Assembly (NCBI RefSeq): GCF_000982415.1
Contig: NZ_LANI01000002.1
Span: 248,001 to 312,000, forward strand
Source of the DNA: Kiloniella litopenaei
GTDB lineage: Bacteria > Pseudomonadota > Alphaproteobacteria > Kiloniellales > Kiloniellaceae
DNA: 64,000 bases
Reading direction: 5' to 3'
A program made the position numbers and the translations under genes. Below the pieces are notes generated by a model, which ran no database searches, was not told the origin of the DNA, and saw only the letters and a program-made list of their open reading frames with translations. This document shows positions 1-10,510 of this stretch, in pieces. The number at the start of each line of letters is the position of its first letter. Within the stretch, counting starts at the first letter, position 1.

Positions 1-225
1 TAGGTATATACTCAAAGAAATGTAAAAAAATCACCTATAACGTGTATAAAACCAAGAGCAACCTGGTGATTACATGAAAAAGAAAAGAGAAAATTAATCC
101 TCTTAATAAAAACTATATTTACATCGGCGCTTTAAGTCAGAATAAGAACGCTAAACAACATAGCTATATTGAGCCTTTTATCCCCTAAAATCTCAAACTT
201 ATTACAGGACGGGACATCCACCCAA

Positions 226-254
226 ACAAAAAGGGCGGCCACAGCCACCCTTTT
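226..254 (-). terminator. Rho-independent terminator of the glyQS-ppdK cluster
   Basis: Read on the minus strand this is an 11-bp stem (AAAAGGGTGGC / GCCGCCCTTTT, one G-U pair) with a 4-base loop, followed by a run of Ts. It lies 28 bases past the ppdK stop codon, so it most likely ends the minus-strand cluster. Bases 1-225 beyond it are AT-rich and show no gene I can support. Confidence 0.8.
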
Positions 255-281
255 CTAACTGCTTTTCTATAAGCAATATTA

Positions 282-2942
282 TTATTTTTTAATCGCCGCC
301 TGTGCTGCGGCAAGACGGGCGATTGGCACGCGGAACGGTGAACAGGAAACGTAGTTCAATCCGACCTGCTGACAGAAGTTGATGGATGCCGGATCACCGC
401 CGTGTTCACCACAGATACCAAGCTTGATATCTCCGCGGGTCTTGCGACCACGTTCTGCTGCGATTTCAACCAGCTCACCCACACCTTCCTGGTCAAGAGA
501 AATGAAAGGATCCTGTTCGATGATGCCATTGCGCTCGTAAGCACCAAGGAAGTTCCCCGCATCATCGCGCGACAGACCAAAGGTTGTTTGCGTCAGGTCA
601 TTGGTTCCGAAAGAGAAAAACTCGGCTTCTTCCGCAATATCCCCGGCACGTAACGCGGCACGCGGTAGCTCGATCATCGTCCCCACAAGGTACGTCATCT
701 CAACACCTTCCGCAGCCATTACCTCTTTGGCAACGCGGTCAACCAAAGCCTTAAGGATCTCAAGCTCTTTCTTCATACCAACCAGCGGGATCATCACCTC
801 TGGCTCAACTGTCTGACCTTCGGTCTTTGAAACCTGCGCTGCGGCTTCAAAAATAGCACGGGCCTGCATTTCATAAATTTCCGGATAGGAAATCCCCAAA
901 CGACAACCACGGTGCCCCAGCATCGGGTTGGTTTCAGACATCTTTGCAGCACGGGCGTGCAGCTTTTCAATCGGCACACCAGCCGCATCGGCCACGTCCT
1001 GCATTTCTTCCTCGCCGTGCGGCAGAAATTCATGCAGTGGTGGATCAAGCAAACGAATTGTTACCGGAAGTCCTGCCATAATCTTGAAGATCTCAACAAA
1101 GTCTTCACGCTGCATCGGCAGAATTTTATCCAGTGCTTTACGACGCCCGGCCTCATCATCCGACAGAATCATTTCACGCACAGCAACAATACGATCCGCA
1201 TCAAAGAACATGTGCTCGGTACGACAAAGACCAATACCCTCTGCGCCAAAGCTACGCGCAGTACGGCAATCATTCGGCGTCTCGGCGTTGGTACGTACCT
1301 TCATAGACCGGATACTGTCTGCCCATTCCATCAGGGTCGAAAAGTTGCCAGACATTTCAGGCTGGATCGTCGGAATTTCCCCCGACATTACCTCACCATT
1401 ACTGCCGTCGATGGTGATAATATCCCCGGCTTTCAGGGTTTCACCGCGAACGATCATGGTTTCGTTTTTGTAATCCATCCGCAGATCACCCGCACCGGAT
1501 ACACAGGGGCGGCCCATGCCGCGCGCAACCACAGCCGCGTGAGACGTCATCCCGCCACGAGAGGTCAGAATACCTTTGGCTGCGTGCATCCCGTGAATAT
1601 CTTCCGGTGATGTTTCTGTACGACAAAGAATAACGTCCTTACCGGACTGCGCCATCTTCTCGGCCTCATCCGCAGAGAAAACAATCTGCCCGGATGCCGC
1701 ACCAGGTGATGCCGGCAAGCCGTGACCGATAACATTACGTTCGGCTTTGGGGTCAAGTGTCGGGTGCAATAGCTGATCAAGGGCAGCAGGTTCAACACGG
1801 CCAACCGCCTCTTCTTTTGTGATCAAGCCCTCGTCAACCATATCCACGGCGATCTGAAGCGCCGCAGCCGTTGTGCGCTTCCCGGCACGGGTTTGCAGCA
1901 TAAAGAGCTTGTTGGACTGAACGGTAAATTCAATGTCCTGCATATCGCGATAGTGCTTTTCCAGAATATGGCGCACTTCATCAAGCTGCTTGAATACCTC
2001 TGGCATTGTCTCTTCCATGGATGGAAGGTCAGAGTTCTGCTCTTCTTTGCCTTTGATGGTCAGGTTCTGTGGTGTGCGGATACCGGCAACCACATCTTCG
2101 CCCTGTGCGTTGATCAGGTATTCACCATAAAAAGCATTCTCACCAGTGGACGGGTTACGGGTAAAGGCAACCCCTGTGGAACAGTCATCACCCATGTTAC
2201 CAAAGACCATGGCCTGTACGTTAACCGCTGTTCCCCATGCCGCGGGAATATCGTTCAGTTTACGATAGGTGGTCGCCCGGGCGTTCATCCAGGAACCGAA
2301 TACAGCAGATACCGCGCCCCAAAGCTGTTCTTTTGGATCTTGCGGGAAAGGTTTGCCGTATTCTTCTTCGACAATCTTCTTGTACTGGACAATAATACCT
2401 TTCCAGTCTTCAGCAGAAAGTTCTGTATCCAGGATCAGGCCGTTATCTTCCTTGTGAAGTTCCAGAACTTCTTCGAAGAAGTGGTGATCAACTTCGAGAA
2501 CAACATCACTGTACATCTGGATAAAGCGGCGATAGCTGTCATAGGCAAAGCGTTCATCACCCGATACCTTGGCCAGACCTTCGACAGTAATGTCGTTGAG
2601 GCCAAGGTTAAGGACAGTGTCCATCATCCCCGGCATGGACGCACGGGCACCGGAACGAACAGAGACAAGCAGAGGGTTCGCGTTGTCACCGAACTTTACG
2701 CCGACGATATCTTCTATCTGGCCAAGGGCTTCATCAACCTGACCGGAAAGATCATCCGGATAGTTTCGATCATTATCATAATAGGCCGTACAGACTTCGG
2801 TAGAGATGGTAAAACCGGGCGGGACTGGAAGCCCCAGCGATGACATCTCGGCAAGGTTCGCGCCCTTGCCGCCGAGGAGTTCCTTCATGTCGGCTTTGCC
2901 GTCAGCCTTGCCATTCCCGAAACTGTAGACCCATTTGGTCAT
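282..2942 (-). CDS. ppdK: Pyruvate, phosphate dikinase
   Basis: Interconverts pyruvate + ATP + Pi and PEP + AMP + PPi in the cytoplasm, at the glycolysis/gluconeogenesis junction. The 886-residue product has the usual family length. It shows the N-terminal ATP-grasp region (KGANLAEM near residue 27), the swivelling phosphohistidine loop (GGMTSHAAVVARG, catalytic His) and the C-terminal PEP/pyruvate barrel ending in LGICGEHGGDP with the catalytic Cys844. I chose the internal ATG at 2942 over an in-frame upstream start. It begins the conserved MTKWVYSFG, has AAGGA upstream, and otherwise the gene would overlap glyS. It starts 8 bases after the glyS stop, so the two are probably co-transcribed. 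Confidence 0.97.
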   Translation of the reverse strand: MTKWVYSFGNGKADGKADMKELLGGKGANLAEMSSLGLPVPPGFTISTEVCTAYYDNDRNYPDDLSGQVDEALGQIEDIVGVKFGDNANPLLVSVRSGARASMPGMMDTVLNLGLNDITVEGLAKVSGDERFAYDSYRRFIQMYSDVVLEVDHHFFEEVLELHKEDNGLILDTELSAEDWKGIIVQYKKIVEEEYGKPFPQDPKEQLWGAVSAVFGSWMNARATTYRKLNDIPAAWGTAVNVQAMVFGNMGDDCSTGVAFTRNPSTGENAFYGEYLINAQGEDVVAGIRTPQNLTIKGKEEQNSDLPSMEETMPEVFKQLDEVRHILEKHYRDMQDIEFTVQSNKLFMLQTRAGKRTTAAALQIAVDMVDEGLITKEEAVGRVEPAALDQLLHPTLDPKAERNVIGHGLPASPGAASGQIVFSADEAEKMAQSGKDVILCRTETSPEDIHGMHAAKGILTSRGGMTSHAAVVARGMGRPCVSGAGDLRMDYKNETMIVRGETLKAGDIITIDGSNGEVMSGEIPTIQPEMSGNFSTLMEWADSIRSMKVRTNAETPNDCRTARSFGAEGIGLCRTEHMFFDADRIVAVREMILSDDEAGRRKALDKILPMQREDFVEIFKIMAGLPVTIRLLDPPLHEFLPHGEEEMQDVADAAGVPIEKLHARAAKMSETNPMLGHRGCRLGISYPEIYEMQARAIFEAAAQVSKTEGQTVEPEVMIPLVGMKKELEILKALVDRVAKEVMAAEGVEMTYLVGTMIELPRAALRAGDIAEEAEFFSFGTNDLTQTTFGLSRDDAGNFLGAYERNGIIEQDPFISLDQEGVGELVEIAAERGRKTRGDIKLGICGEHGGDPASINFCQQVGLNYVSCSPFRVPIARLAAAQAAIKK

Positions 2943-2950
2943 GTTCTCAT

Positions 2951-5104
2951 CTATCCTTCTATTCGTGAGAAGTCCGCAACCTGCCCCAGGATCACACCAA
3001 TCCGAGATAGCAAGCACAGACGGTTTTTTCGTAAGGCCGGATCATCGTCGTTCACCGTTACCTTATCAAAAAACGCATCCATCGGTGGTCGAAGTCCGGC
3101 AAGTGCCGCCATCGCCCCGGTGAAATCTTCACGTTCCAGTGCCTTTGTGGCTTCCTGGGAAGCTCCTTCCAGAGCTTCGTGCAACGCCTGTTCTTCAGAC
3201 TGTTGCAACAACACAGTATCGACTGTCGCATCGAATACCGTTTTATCTTTTTTCTCTTCGATCCGAACGATGTTCGCCGCCCGACGATAAGCGGCCAGAA
3301 GGTTGGCCCCGTCATCGGTTTTCAGCAATCCGGCAAGTGCATCAACACGGGCCAGCAAACGAACCAGATCGTCTTCGTCCCCAAGGGCAAAGACAGCCGT
3401 AATCAGATCGTGACGGACCCCTTTATCCTTCAAGGCGACCTTGAGGCGATCAGCAATAAAGGACATGAGGGTATCAGTGATACCATTCACATTGTCTTTA
3501 AAAGCAGAATCGAAGAACGTAATGCCAGCTCCCATATGGGGATCTTGACCTAATGGCTTTGCAGCACTAGCCCCGGTCTTTTGATAAGCTATACAAGCTT
3601 CTGAGATCTGCTGCCTCAAATTAATCTGCAAGCCATTTTCAGTAATTAGTCGAATAATGCTCAATGCCGCACGGCGCAGAGCAAAGGGATCTTTGGACCC
3701 GGTTGGCAGTTCATCAATACCGAAGAAACCAACCAAGGTATCCAGCTTGTCAGCCAAGGCCACAGCAACGGAAACCGGTGCTGATGGACAGGCGTCAGAA
3801 GGGCCAAGCGGTGAATAGTGTTCGGCGATAGCTTCTGCCACTTCCGGGGCTTCACCATCATGTAAGGCATAGTAACGGCCCATGATACCCTGTAGTTCAG
3901 GAAACTCATAGACCATGCCAGTGCTCAGATCAGCCTTGGCGAGCTCTGCGGCTCTGCGTGCCTGTTTAGCATCACAGCCCACCTGTTCTGATAGAGCTTC
4001 AGCAAGATCCTGTACACGGGAAATCTTTTCAGCCAGTGTTCCAAGCTTGGCCTGGAAAACGATAGAAGATAGCCCTTCTACACGACTTTCCAGTTTGTCT
4101 TTTTTATCCTGATCCCAGAAGAACTCGGCATCTGAAAGACGGGATGCCAAAACGCGTTCGTTACCTGCAATAATCGTCTTGCCTTCGTCTGTCGCTTCGG
4201 TGTTTGCCGCAAAGACAAACCGATTAGCCAACTTGCCGTCCCCATCAAGGACAGAGAAATACTTCTGGTGCTCTTTCATAGAAGTCGAAAGGACTTCGTG
4301 TGGCACCGTCATAAAGCGATCAGCAATACGCCCCATCAACAAAACAGGCCATTCCACCAGCCCCGTGACTTCATTCAAAAGTCCCTGATCATCTTTCAGG
4401 CTTAGTCCCTCGGCAGTACACAGCGCCTTGGCCTGGGTCTCGATCAGATCACGGCGTTCGTTTTCATCCACAAGAACCTTGGCAAGGCGCAGCTTATGCA
4501 GGTAATCATCCAGGTTTTTAACTTCGAACCAATCTGGTGCCAGAAAACGATGACCACGGGTTTTGTTACCAAAGTCCAGCGTCTGATTGCCAAAATCAAA
4601 TGATCCCTTGAGGGTTTCACCCTTGAAAACAGCCAAAATGGAATGTAGCGGGCGGACCCAGCGGAAAGAGTTCTTGGACCACTTCATGGACTTGGGCCAT
4701 GGGAAGACCTTGATGGTCTCTACAACAATCTCGGAAAGAACCTCGGTGGTGTTTCGTCCCTTGATTTCATTGACCACAAAGTAGAAATCGCCCTTGGGCG
4801 TATTTCTGACTTCGGCCTGATCAATCGACGTCAGGCTGTTGGCCTTCATAAAACCTTCGAGTGCCTTTTCATGCGCACCGACCTTGGGGCCTTTTTTCTC
4901 TTCGCTGACATCAGGCTGTTTTTCGGGCAAGCCATCAACGACCAGTGCCAAACGACGCGGTGTCACAAAAGAGCGCGCGTCAACATAGGCAAGACCGGCC
5001 GATTTTAGCTGATCGCATACAATTTTCTTAAGATCAGCCGCTGCCTTTACCTGCATGCGCGCCGGGATTTCTTCGGAATGAAGTTCAAGTAGAAATTCAG
5101 ACAT
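2951..5104 (-). CDS. glyS: Glycyl-tRNA synthetase, beta subunit
   Basis: Beta subunit of the alpha2beta2 bacterial glycyl-tRNA synthetase, which contributes tRNA recognition. The 717-residue product has the usual length, starts with the conserved [17 protein letters not shown] and carries the family signatures [15 protein letters not shown] and [10 protein letters not shown]. The start at 5104 was chosen because the conserved N-terminus begins there; the frame is open further upstream into glyQ. The gap to glyQ is 4 bases and to ppdK 8 bases, a tight operon. Confidence 0.97.
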   Translation of the reverse strand: MSEFLLELHSEEIPARMQVKAAADLKKIVCDQLKSAGLAYVDARSFVTPRRLALVVDGLPEKQPDVSEEKKGPKVGAHEKALEGFMKANSLTSIDQAEVRNTPKGDFYFVVNEIKGRNTTEVLSEIVVETIKVFPWPKSMKWSKNSFRWVRPLHSILAVFKGETLKGSFDFGNQTLDFGNKTRGHRFLAPDWFEVKNLDDYLHKLRLAKVLVDENERRDLIETQAKALCTAEGLSLKDDQGLLNEVTGLVEWPVLLMGRIADRFMTVPHEVLSTSMKEHQKYFSVLDGDGKLANRFVFAANTEATDEGKTIIAGNERVLASRLSDAEFFWDQDKKDKLESRVEGLSSIVFQAKLGTLAEKISRVQDLAEALSEQVGCDAKQARRAAELAKADLSTGMVYEFPELQGIMGRYYALHDGEAPEVAEAIAEHYSPLGPSDACPSAPVSVAVALADKLDTLVGFFGIDELPTGSKDPFALRRAALSIIRLITENGLQINLRQQISEACIAYQKTGASAAKPLGQDPHMGAGITFFDSAFKDNVNGITDTLMSFIADRLKVALKDKGVRHDLITAVFALGDEDDLVRLLARVDALAGLLKTDDGANLLAAYRRAANIVRIEEKKDKTVFDATVDTVLLQQSEEQALHEALEGASQEATKALEREDFTGAMAALAGLRPPMDAFFDKVTVNDDDPALRKNRLCLLSRIGVILGQVADFSRIEG

Positions 5105-5108
5105 ATCC

Positions 5109-6113
5109 TTAAACCTCTTCCAACTGGGTTTTATTCCAGGCTTCACAACACGCTTTTGCAAGATCCCGCACACGCCCGATATAGGCCTGGCGTTCGGTCA
5201 CGGAAATAACCCCGCGTGCATCCAACAGGTTAAAGAGGTGGCTGGCCTTAAGACATTGGTCATAGGCTGGCAAGGGCAACAGGTTACCTTTGGCTTTACC
5301 GTTCTTCTCGGCATTGGCTTCGCCAAACTTCAAGATCCGGGCACACTCGGCCTCAGCTTCCTTAAAGTGATCAAAAAGCTCATCTGTCGACGCAACTTCA
5401 AAATTATAGGTCGAAAATTCGACTTCGTTCTGATGGAAAACATCGCCATAGGTTTTACCGCCTTCTTCGGCGGGAACCCCGTCCCAATCAAGGTCGTATA
5501 CATTTTCAACGCCCTGAACATACATGAACAGGCGCTCAAGACCATAGGTGAGTTCCAGAGGAACCGGATTACATTCAATGCCACCAACCTGTTGGAAATA
5601 GGTAAACTGGCTGACTTCCATGCCATCACACCACACTTCCCAACCAAGACCCCAGGCACCCAGCGTCGGGCTTTCCCAGTCATCTTCAACAAAACGAAGA
5701 TCATGTTTGGATGAATCAATGCCAATGGCATCCAATGAACCCAGATATAGTTCCTGCGAGTTTGCAGGGGATGGTTTCATAATCACCTGAAACTGGTAAT
5801 AGTGCTGCAGACGATTTGGGTTATCCCCATAACGACCATCGGTGGGACGCCGACATGGCTGTACATAGGCTGCGCGCCACGTATCTGGCCCCAAAGACCG
5901 AAGGGTTGTTGCCGGATGGAATGTTCCCGCCCCAACTTCCACGTCATAGGGCTGAAGAATAACGCAGCCCTGACGCGCCCAATAATCCTGAAGCTTAAGA
6001 ATGAGGCGTTGCACACACCTTTCAGGGTCAACAATGACCTTGGTCTTGGGTGCGACAGACGGTGTAACGTCGGACTTTTTTGCGTCAGACTTCTGAACGT
6101 CAGACTGGGACAT
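5109..6113 (-). CDS. glyQ: Glycyl-tRNA synthetase, alpha subunit
   Basis: Catalytic alpha subunit, which forms glycyl-adenylate and, with GlyS, charges tRNA-Gly. The class II core starts near residue 25 and includes [20 protein letters not shown] and [15 protein letters not shown]. At about 334 residues it is longer than the usual ~300 because of a lysine/serine/aspartate-rich leader ([13 protein letters not shown]) made by a 15-bp tandem repeat directly after the start codon. ATGs at 6113 and 6128 are both possible. Neither has a clear Shine-Dalgarno, and I chose 6113, which abuts the repeat. The leader is probably disordered and not needed for catalysis (inference). Confidence 0.93.
   Translation of the reverse strand: MSQSDVQKSDAKKSDVTPSVAPKTKVIVDPERCVQRLILKLQDYWARQGCVILQPYDVEVGAGTFHPATTLRSLGPDTWRAAYVQPCRRPTDGRYGDNPNRLQHYYQFQVIMKPSPANSQELYLGSLDAIGIDSSKHDLRFVEDDWESPTLGAWGLGWEVWCDGMEVSQFTYFQQVGGIECNPVPLELTYGLERLFMYVQGVENVYDLDWDGVPAEEGGKTYGDVFHQNEVEFSTYNFEVASTDELFDHFKEAEAECARILKFGEANAEKNGKAKGNLLPLPAYDQCLKASHLFNLLDARGVISVTERQAYIGRVRDLAKACCEAWNKTQLEEV
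6066..6110. repeat. Three tandem 15-bp units at the 5' end of glyQ
   Basis: Three imperfect 15-bp units (6066-6080, 6081-6095, 6096-6110), each containing cGTCgGACT or cGTCaGACT. They begin directly after the glyQ start codon and encode an S-D-x-x-K-type pentapeptide repeat. The unit length is a multiple of three, so the frame is kept. Confidence 0.85.
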
Positions 6114-6220
6114 ATTGCTATTTGTCATTTTGCTGCAGTGCGAAATTTGAATGAACTTATAATGACCAGCATTTGGAATCAACAGCCACAATGCCGGAGT
6201 CGAGATATTTTTTGTCGCTT

Positions 6221-6472
6221 CTAGCCGTTGCCCCCGCAAGAGCATTTACTCTTGGCTGGAATATAGGCCTTGCACGCCGGACACTGAACCATATCCAGTG
6301 ATCCGTTATCATCTTGATTTCCTTGATTTTGGCTAGGTGTATGCCCGCCGTTTCTCTTCGTGCCATTCCCACGGGATTGCTCTCGCCGACCAGCAGCTTT
6401 GAAAAACAGATAAACCCCGGCAATAACCAACCCGAGTATTAGCAACTTACCTATAGAGGGTATTCCGAACAT
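6221..6472 (-). CDS. Small membrane protein with C-terminal zinc-ribbon (PP0621-like)
   Basis: 83 residues: one N-terminal membrane helix (about residues 7-25), a basic polar linker, and a C-terminal CPAC...CSCG metal-binding motif ([20 protein letters not shown]). This layout of one helix plus a short Cys-rich tail resembles the PP0621 family of small bacterial proteins, whose function is unknown. It lies between the S49 peptidase and glyQ, all on the minus strand, at 107 bases from each neighbour. The conserved layout supports a real gene despite its size. The family call is by resemblance only. Confidence 0.72.
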   Translation of the reverse strand: MFGIPSIGKLLILGLVIAGVYLFFKAAGRREQSRGNGTKRNGGHTPSQNQGNQDDNGSLDMVQCPACKAYIPAKSKCSCGGNG

Positions 6473-6579
6473 ACTATCCTAACCATACCGCGTATTGCGG
6501 TCTTTCTTGTCATGGGAATCCGAAAGCTTACTATTCCGAATTCCCTTCTTTGCTTCGGGCTATTTACAGTCCCAACAAC

Positions 6580-7476
6580 CTATAGACCGTAACGGTCCCA
6601 GTGCGCGCGTTCTTCAACAGCCGCCATCATACCACCAGCAATATCAGCTGCATTCACGCCACCCAGGCCAGCTAATCCGGCACCTTTCATAAGCGCATCG
6701 CCGCCGCCGAGGCCCAACACACCTTTTAACCAGCTTTTTTTACCTTCCACCTTGATCAACTTCACCTTGTCACCATACTCAAAGCGCATGATCTGGTGCA
6801 TTGATCCCAGACCGTCAATCAGGCCGTATTCTTTGGCTGTCACACCCGTCCAGAACTCACCGGAGAAAATCTCTTTTTCATCGGCTTTGAGCTTGCCAGT
6901 CCGGCGTCCACGAACCCAATCCATAAAGTTTTCATGGATTTGGGTCAGAATACCCTTGAGGCGTTTGACGTCTTTTGGATTTTCTTTTTCAAAGGGATCA
7001 AGTGTTGATTTCAGGTCACCCGCCGTACGAACACGCCGTTCGATCCCATACTTCTTGATCAACTCGGGAAAACCAAAGCCAGACGAGATCACGCCAATTG
7101 ATCCAATCACAGATGATTCCATGGCGTAGATTTCATCCGCAGCGCAAGCAAGCCAATAACCACCGGATGCAGCCACATCCTCGCAGAAGGCCCAAACCTT
7201 AACTTCATGTTTATCCGCAAGATCCCGGATCATTCGACCAATCAAATCAGATTGAACAGGTGACCCGCCCGGGGAATTGATCGACAGCGCCACAGCCTTG
7301 ATATCATCCATCTTGAAAGCTTCCGTCAACTGATCTTCAACAGAAGCAAGTGTAAGACCGGATCGCATTGGCCCTGCGGCCCCGATCACACCATTCAATG
7401 AAACCACGGCAACCTTTGCAGGTGGATTGCGAAAACGTTCGACAGGTAGTTTAGCTAACAGCTTTTTCAGCTTCAT
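6580..7476 (-). CDS. S49 family serine peptidase (SppA/SohB type)
   Basis: 298 residues, the short single-domain form of signal-peptide peptidase. The ClpP-like fold shows SINSPGGSP (residues 65-73), the catalytic Ser104 in AASGGYW, and the general-base Lys156 in TAGDLKSTLDPF, which form the Ser/Lys dyad of the S49 family. I see no clear N-terminal membrane anchor, unlike E. coli SppA, so it may be peripheral or cytoplasmic. The glycine/alanine-rich C-terminus (about 252-288) looks flexible. It probably degrades peptides or leftover signal peptides at the membrane. It lies in the conserved run with the methylase and glyQ genes. Confidence 0.88.
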   Translation of the reverse strand: MKLKKLLAKLPVERFRNPPAKVAVVSLNGVIGAAGPMRSGLTLASVEDQLTEAFKMDDIKAVALSINSPGGSPVQSDLIGRMIRDLADKHEVKVWAFCEDVAASGGYWLACAADEIYAMESSVIGSIGVISSGFGFPELIKKYGIERRVRTAGDLKSTLDPFEKENPKDVKRLKGILTQIHENFMDWVRGRRTGKLKADEKEIFSGEFWTGVTAKEYGLIDGLGSMHQIMRFEYGDKVKLIKVEGKKSWLKGVLGLGGGDALMKGAGLAGLGGVNAADIAGGMMAAVEERAHWDRYGL

Positions 7477-7584
7477 AATGCGCCTTGTTAAAATTGTTCC
7501 AAAAACTTGTAACTGTTGAAAAGAAATCCCACAACCATGAACAGCCCGACTTTATGGACCAAAAGCAAAAAATCTTTTCGCATC

Positions 7585-8355
7585 CTAAAGTGGGAGCGCC
7601 AGCCCCCTTCGTAAAGCCCCATCGATAATATCGGTATAAGAGCCATCTGTTTCATGCAGTTTATGCCCGGCTGTTATCATCATAGGCTTTGATATGCCTC
7701 GACGGGCGCGTACAATCACACGCTTGGCTGGTTGTCCTTCATAAGGCCACAAGGGACACACTTCAATTGCCCCGGCTTTTTTTTCTCTAAAAACTGACAG
7801 AATTTCATCCAGACGGTCCGCCCGATGAATAATGGTTACCGCGCCTTTGTGCTTGACCAACTTTAGCGCCGCCAACATCCAGTCACGCAAAGTCGCTTCG
7901 CCTTCGTGATTGGCAAGCAATTTAATCGGATCAGGCGAACCGTGCGATGTTCCCTTGGGCATAAAGGGCGGATTGCACATAACCTGATCAAATGATCCTA
8001 AAGGCAACTCTTCTGGCAAATGTAACAGATCACCATTAACCAAAGACCAGCGCTCTTCCAACTTATTTGCCCGTTTATTCTTTTGTGCAATTTGAAACAG
8101 TACGGCCTGCAGTTCCAGCCCTGTGACCTTAGCAGTTTGTTCACGCCCCATTAAACAAAGGCCCGCGGTACCAACACCACTGCCCAAATCCAGGATTTTC
8201 TCTCCGGGTTTCACATCAACAGTCGCCGCCAAAAGAACCGCATCAATACCCGCGCGATATCCCTTCGCAGGTTGGAAAACTGTTACCTTACCACCAATAA
8301 ATTCATCTTCGGTCAGGGGTAACTCACTAAGAAGATCTTGGGAAAGGTTGGTCAT
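7585..8355 (-). CDS. tRNA1(Val) adenine-37 N6-methyltransferase-like protein
   Basis: 256-residue class I SAM-dependent methyltransferase. Motif I is ILDLGSGVGTAG (54-65) and the N6-adenine catalytic motif NPPF is at 128-131, as in the TrmN6/YfiC family that methylates A37 of tRNA1(Val). The family also has the N-terminal FQPAKGYRAGIDAVLL seen here (28-42). The substrate is inferred from the family; other RNA or protein targets cannot be excluded. Its start overlaps the stop of the upstream DUF2007 gene as TGATG, which implies translational coupling. Confidence 0.85.
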   Translation of the reverse strand: MTNLSQDLLSELPLTEDEFIGGKVTVFQPAKGYRAGIDAVLLAATVDVKPGEKILDLGSGVGTAGLCLMGREQTAKVTGLELQAVLFQIAQKNKRANKLEERWSLVNGDLLHLPEELPLGSFDQVMCNPPFMPKGTSHGSPDPIKLLANHEGEATLRDWMLAALKLVKHKGAVTIIHRADRLDEILSVFREKKAGAIEVCPLWPYEGQPAKRVIVRARRGISKPMMITAGHKLHETDGSYTDIIDGALRRGLALPL

Positions 8356-8663
8356 CAGGCGCCTTCCTCTATCTCGCCCGCATCACTAAGGACACGGCGC
8401 GCACACAGTGCGTCTTCTTCCAGAACCATAACTCTCCGCTGGATAGCTCCGATCGATCCTTCGATAATCGAAGCATGCTGATCAAGCACGACACATTCTA
8501 TTCCCGCATCAGACAGCAAGGCCTCTAACCAGGAAAGTTTGACAATATCGTTGGTTCGATAAATTTCGATCACACCCGTCAGTCCGCTTAGACCCTGTTC
8601 ACCCAAAACCCGGTACTTTTCACAATACATACTTAACAGCAATAATTGTGACAGATTATTCAC
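8355..8663 (-). CDS. DUF2007 domain protein
   Basis: 102 residues as drawn. The DUF2007 core (IEIYRTNDIVKLSWLEALL through the end) starts near residue 31, with the typical second half DQHASIIEGSIGAIQRRVMV. DUF2007 proteins are small putative signal-transducing proteins of unknown role. The first 30 residues are not typical, and an internal GTG at 8573 would give a more usual 72-residue form. The gene ends in a TGATG overlap with the tRNA methylase start. Confidence 0.82.
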   Translation of the reverse strand: MNNLSQLLLLSMYCEKYRVLGEQGLSGLTGVIEIYRTNDIVKLSWLEALLSDAGIECVVLDQHASIIEGSIGAIQRRVMVLEEDALCARRVLSDAGEIEEGA

Positions 8664-8705
8664 CGCAGGAAACTATCGCTCTAACAAGCCCTCGGCAAGG
8701 GAAGA

Positions 8706-9647
8706 TCACCTATGATCTTCGGCATGCTTTAAGTTCCCCTCAAGAAGATGCTTCTTTTTGTGAATTTCTGTGCCCAGAAAATCCATACAAGCCCGAATGC
8801 GCCCAACCTTGCGTAAAGCCGGGTGGGTTAAAAGCCAGAGCTCATTATCAAATCCCTCTAATGGCGCTTTCAGGGCCAACAAGGTCGGATCAATAGCCGC
8901 CATAAAACAAGGAAGAATGGCAATACCACCGCCATTACGCACCGCATCGGCAACTGCCAACAGGCTGTTGTATCTGGTTTTCACCTGTCCATAGAGATTA
9001 TTATTCTGTAACCACTTATAAATCCTTAGATGAGCCAGGCTTTCATCTGGCCCGATCCAGTTTATTTCCCGTAACTTGTCCAGGTTATCAATTTCTTTGG
9101 CTCCGTCGAGCAGATATTGATGATCCTGAACCCGTCCATAAATACCGACCCGGATATCAGCCAGCTTTCGCCCAACCATATTATCCGGGCTTATTTTACT
9201 GGGTCGGATCGCAATCTCTGCTTCGCGCTTGTTCAGGTTAACCAGTTCATTGGAACATCCAATTTCCAGTTCAATATCGGGATATGCCTGTTGCAGATCG
9301 GCAAAGATGGGGGAAAGAAAATTGATCAATAATGTGTCCGTGGTCGTTATTCGAACCAAGCCACGGGGTTGCAGCTCTTGCCCCAGAATTTGACGTTCCA
9401 GCACCACCAGGTCCTGATCAAATTGTTCAATCCGGCGGGTTAATGCTTCGCCCGCAGTCGTTAAAACGTACCCGTCCCTGTTCCGTTCGAACAACTTGGC
9501 CTCTAGCCTTTCTTCGATATGGTTTATATGGCGAAAAACAGTTGCATGGCTAATCCCCAATTGACGTGCAGCCCCTGAAAGTGACCCGGCCTGTGCCACG
9601 GCCAAAACCGTTCTTAAATCACGCCAATACTCGCCCTGTTCATTCAT
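8706..9647 (-). CDS. LysR family transcriptional regulator
   Basis: About 313 residues from the ATG at 9647: N-terminal winged helix (LAVAQAGSLSGAARQLGISHATVFRHINHIEE) followed by a LysR substrate-binding domain (from about residue 85). The start was chosen because the HTH begins there at the normal distance; the open frame runs 16 codons further upstream. It is divergent from the glutathione S-transferase gene at 9806 with a 158-bp gap, the usual LysR arrangement, so that gene is the likely target. The two genes separate the DUF2007 cluster from the polyprenyl synthase gene. Confidence 0.92.
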   Translation of the reverse strand: MNEQGEYWRDLRTVLAVAQAGSLSGAARQLGISHATVFRHINHIEERLEAKLFERNRDGYVLTTAGEALTRRIEQFDQDLVVLERQILGQELQPRGLVRITTTDTLLINFLSPIFADLQQAYPDIELEIGCSNELVNLNKREAEIAIRPSKISPDNMVGRKLADIRVGIYGRVQDHQYLLDGAKEIDNLDKLREINWIGPDESLAHLRIYKWLQNNNLYGQVKTRYNSLLAVADAVRNGGGIAILPCFMAAIDPTLLALKAPLEGFDNELWLLTHPALRKVGRIRACMDFLGTEIHKKKHLLEGNLKHAEDHR

Positions 9648-9805
9648 GCAAAGATAGTTTTCATTTTCGACTAATTGAACCACACAAATGAACAAATTAA
9701 ATCATAACAAGCGCAAGGACAATTGCCTTCTATTTTATAATACCAATGGATCGTCAACCACGGGTGCTTCTGGTCCAATGAAATCCTTCCCCGTGACAGG
9801 AGAAA

Positions 9806-10510
9806 ATGATGACAAACAACGAAAAAAATAAATTCAACAATGGTCAAATCGATCTGGTCAGTTTTGCTCTTTGTCCCTATGTACAGCGGGCAATCATCAT
9901 TCTGGATGAAAAAAAGATCCCTCACAATCGCACCTACATTGACCTTTCCGACAAACCTGATTGGTTCAAAGCAATCTCTCCGCTTGGCAAGGTGCCACTT
10001 TTGCAGACAGAACAAGGGGTTTTATTTGAATCAGCTGTCATCGGTGAATATCTGGACGAAGTCACGACAGGATCACTACACCCCACCGACCCCTTTGAAA
10101 AAGCCAGACACCGATCATGGATTGAATTTGGATCAACAATCCTTGCCTCTATTGCGGGGCTTTACAGCGCCCCGGACGCAAAAACCTTTCGGGAAAAACG
10201 CGCTGTCATTATCGGTAAATTCGAACAGCTTGAGGCACAATTGGGGGATACAGACTTTTTTGCCTCGAACGATTTTCAATTCATTGATGCCGTGTATGGT
10301 CCAATATTTCGTTACTTTGATACTTTTGAGCTTTTTATCTCTGACAACTTTTTCCCAAGTACGCCGCGGGTAAAGAAATATCGTGCCACATTATCCCGGC
10401 GCCCCTCGGTGATCCAGGCCGTTCCAGAAAATTACCAGTCACGTCTAATCGACTTTCTGATCAAAAAAGATTCCTATCTTTCACAGAAAATCGAACAAAA
10501 GGCAGCCTGA
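9806..10510 (+). CDS. Glutathione S-transferase family protein
   Basis: 234 residues. The thioredoxin-fold N-terminal domain has a cysteine active site (CPYVQR, Cys23), the SPLGKVPLL cis-proline loop and ESAVIGEYLDE glutathione-binding motif, then an all-helical C-terminal domain. The CPxxQR active site suggests an omega/lambda-like thiol-transferase or reductive type rather than a Tyr/Ser-type transferase (inference). AGGAGA lies just upstream of two adjacent ATGs (9806 and 9809); the second has better spacing. Divergent from a LysR gene that probably controls it. Confidence 0.9.
   Translation: MMTNNEKNKFNNGQIDLVSFALCPYVQRAIIILDEKKIPHNRTYIDLSDKPDWFKAISPLGKVPLLQTEQGVLFESAVIGEYLDEVTTGSLHPTDPFEKARHRSWIEFGSTILASIAGLYSAPDAKTFREKRAVIIGKFEQLEAQLGDTDFFASNDFQFIDAVYGPIFRYFDTFELFISDNFFPSTPRVKKYRATLSRRPSVIQAVPENYQSRLIDFLIKKDSYLSQKIEQKAA

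Noticed and set aside
912-2843. Long open frames on the plus strand (912-1610 and 1893-2843) opposite ppdK
   Set aside because: They lie wholly inside a well-supported gene, translate to low-complexity shadow-like sequence, and have no family features.
8701-8720. Hairpin GAAGATCA...TGATCTTC at the LysR 3' end as a terminator
   Set aside because: The 8-bp stem lies over the stop codon and has no T-run.
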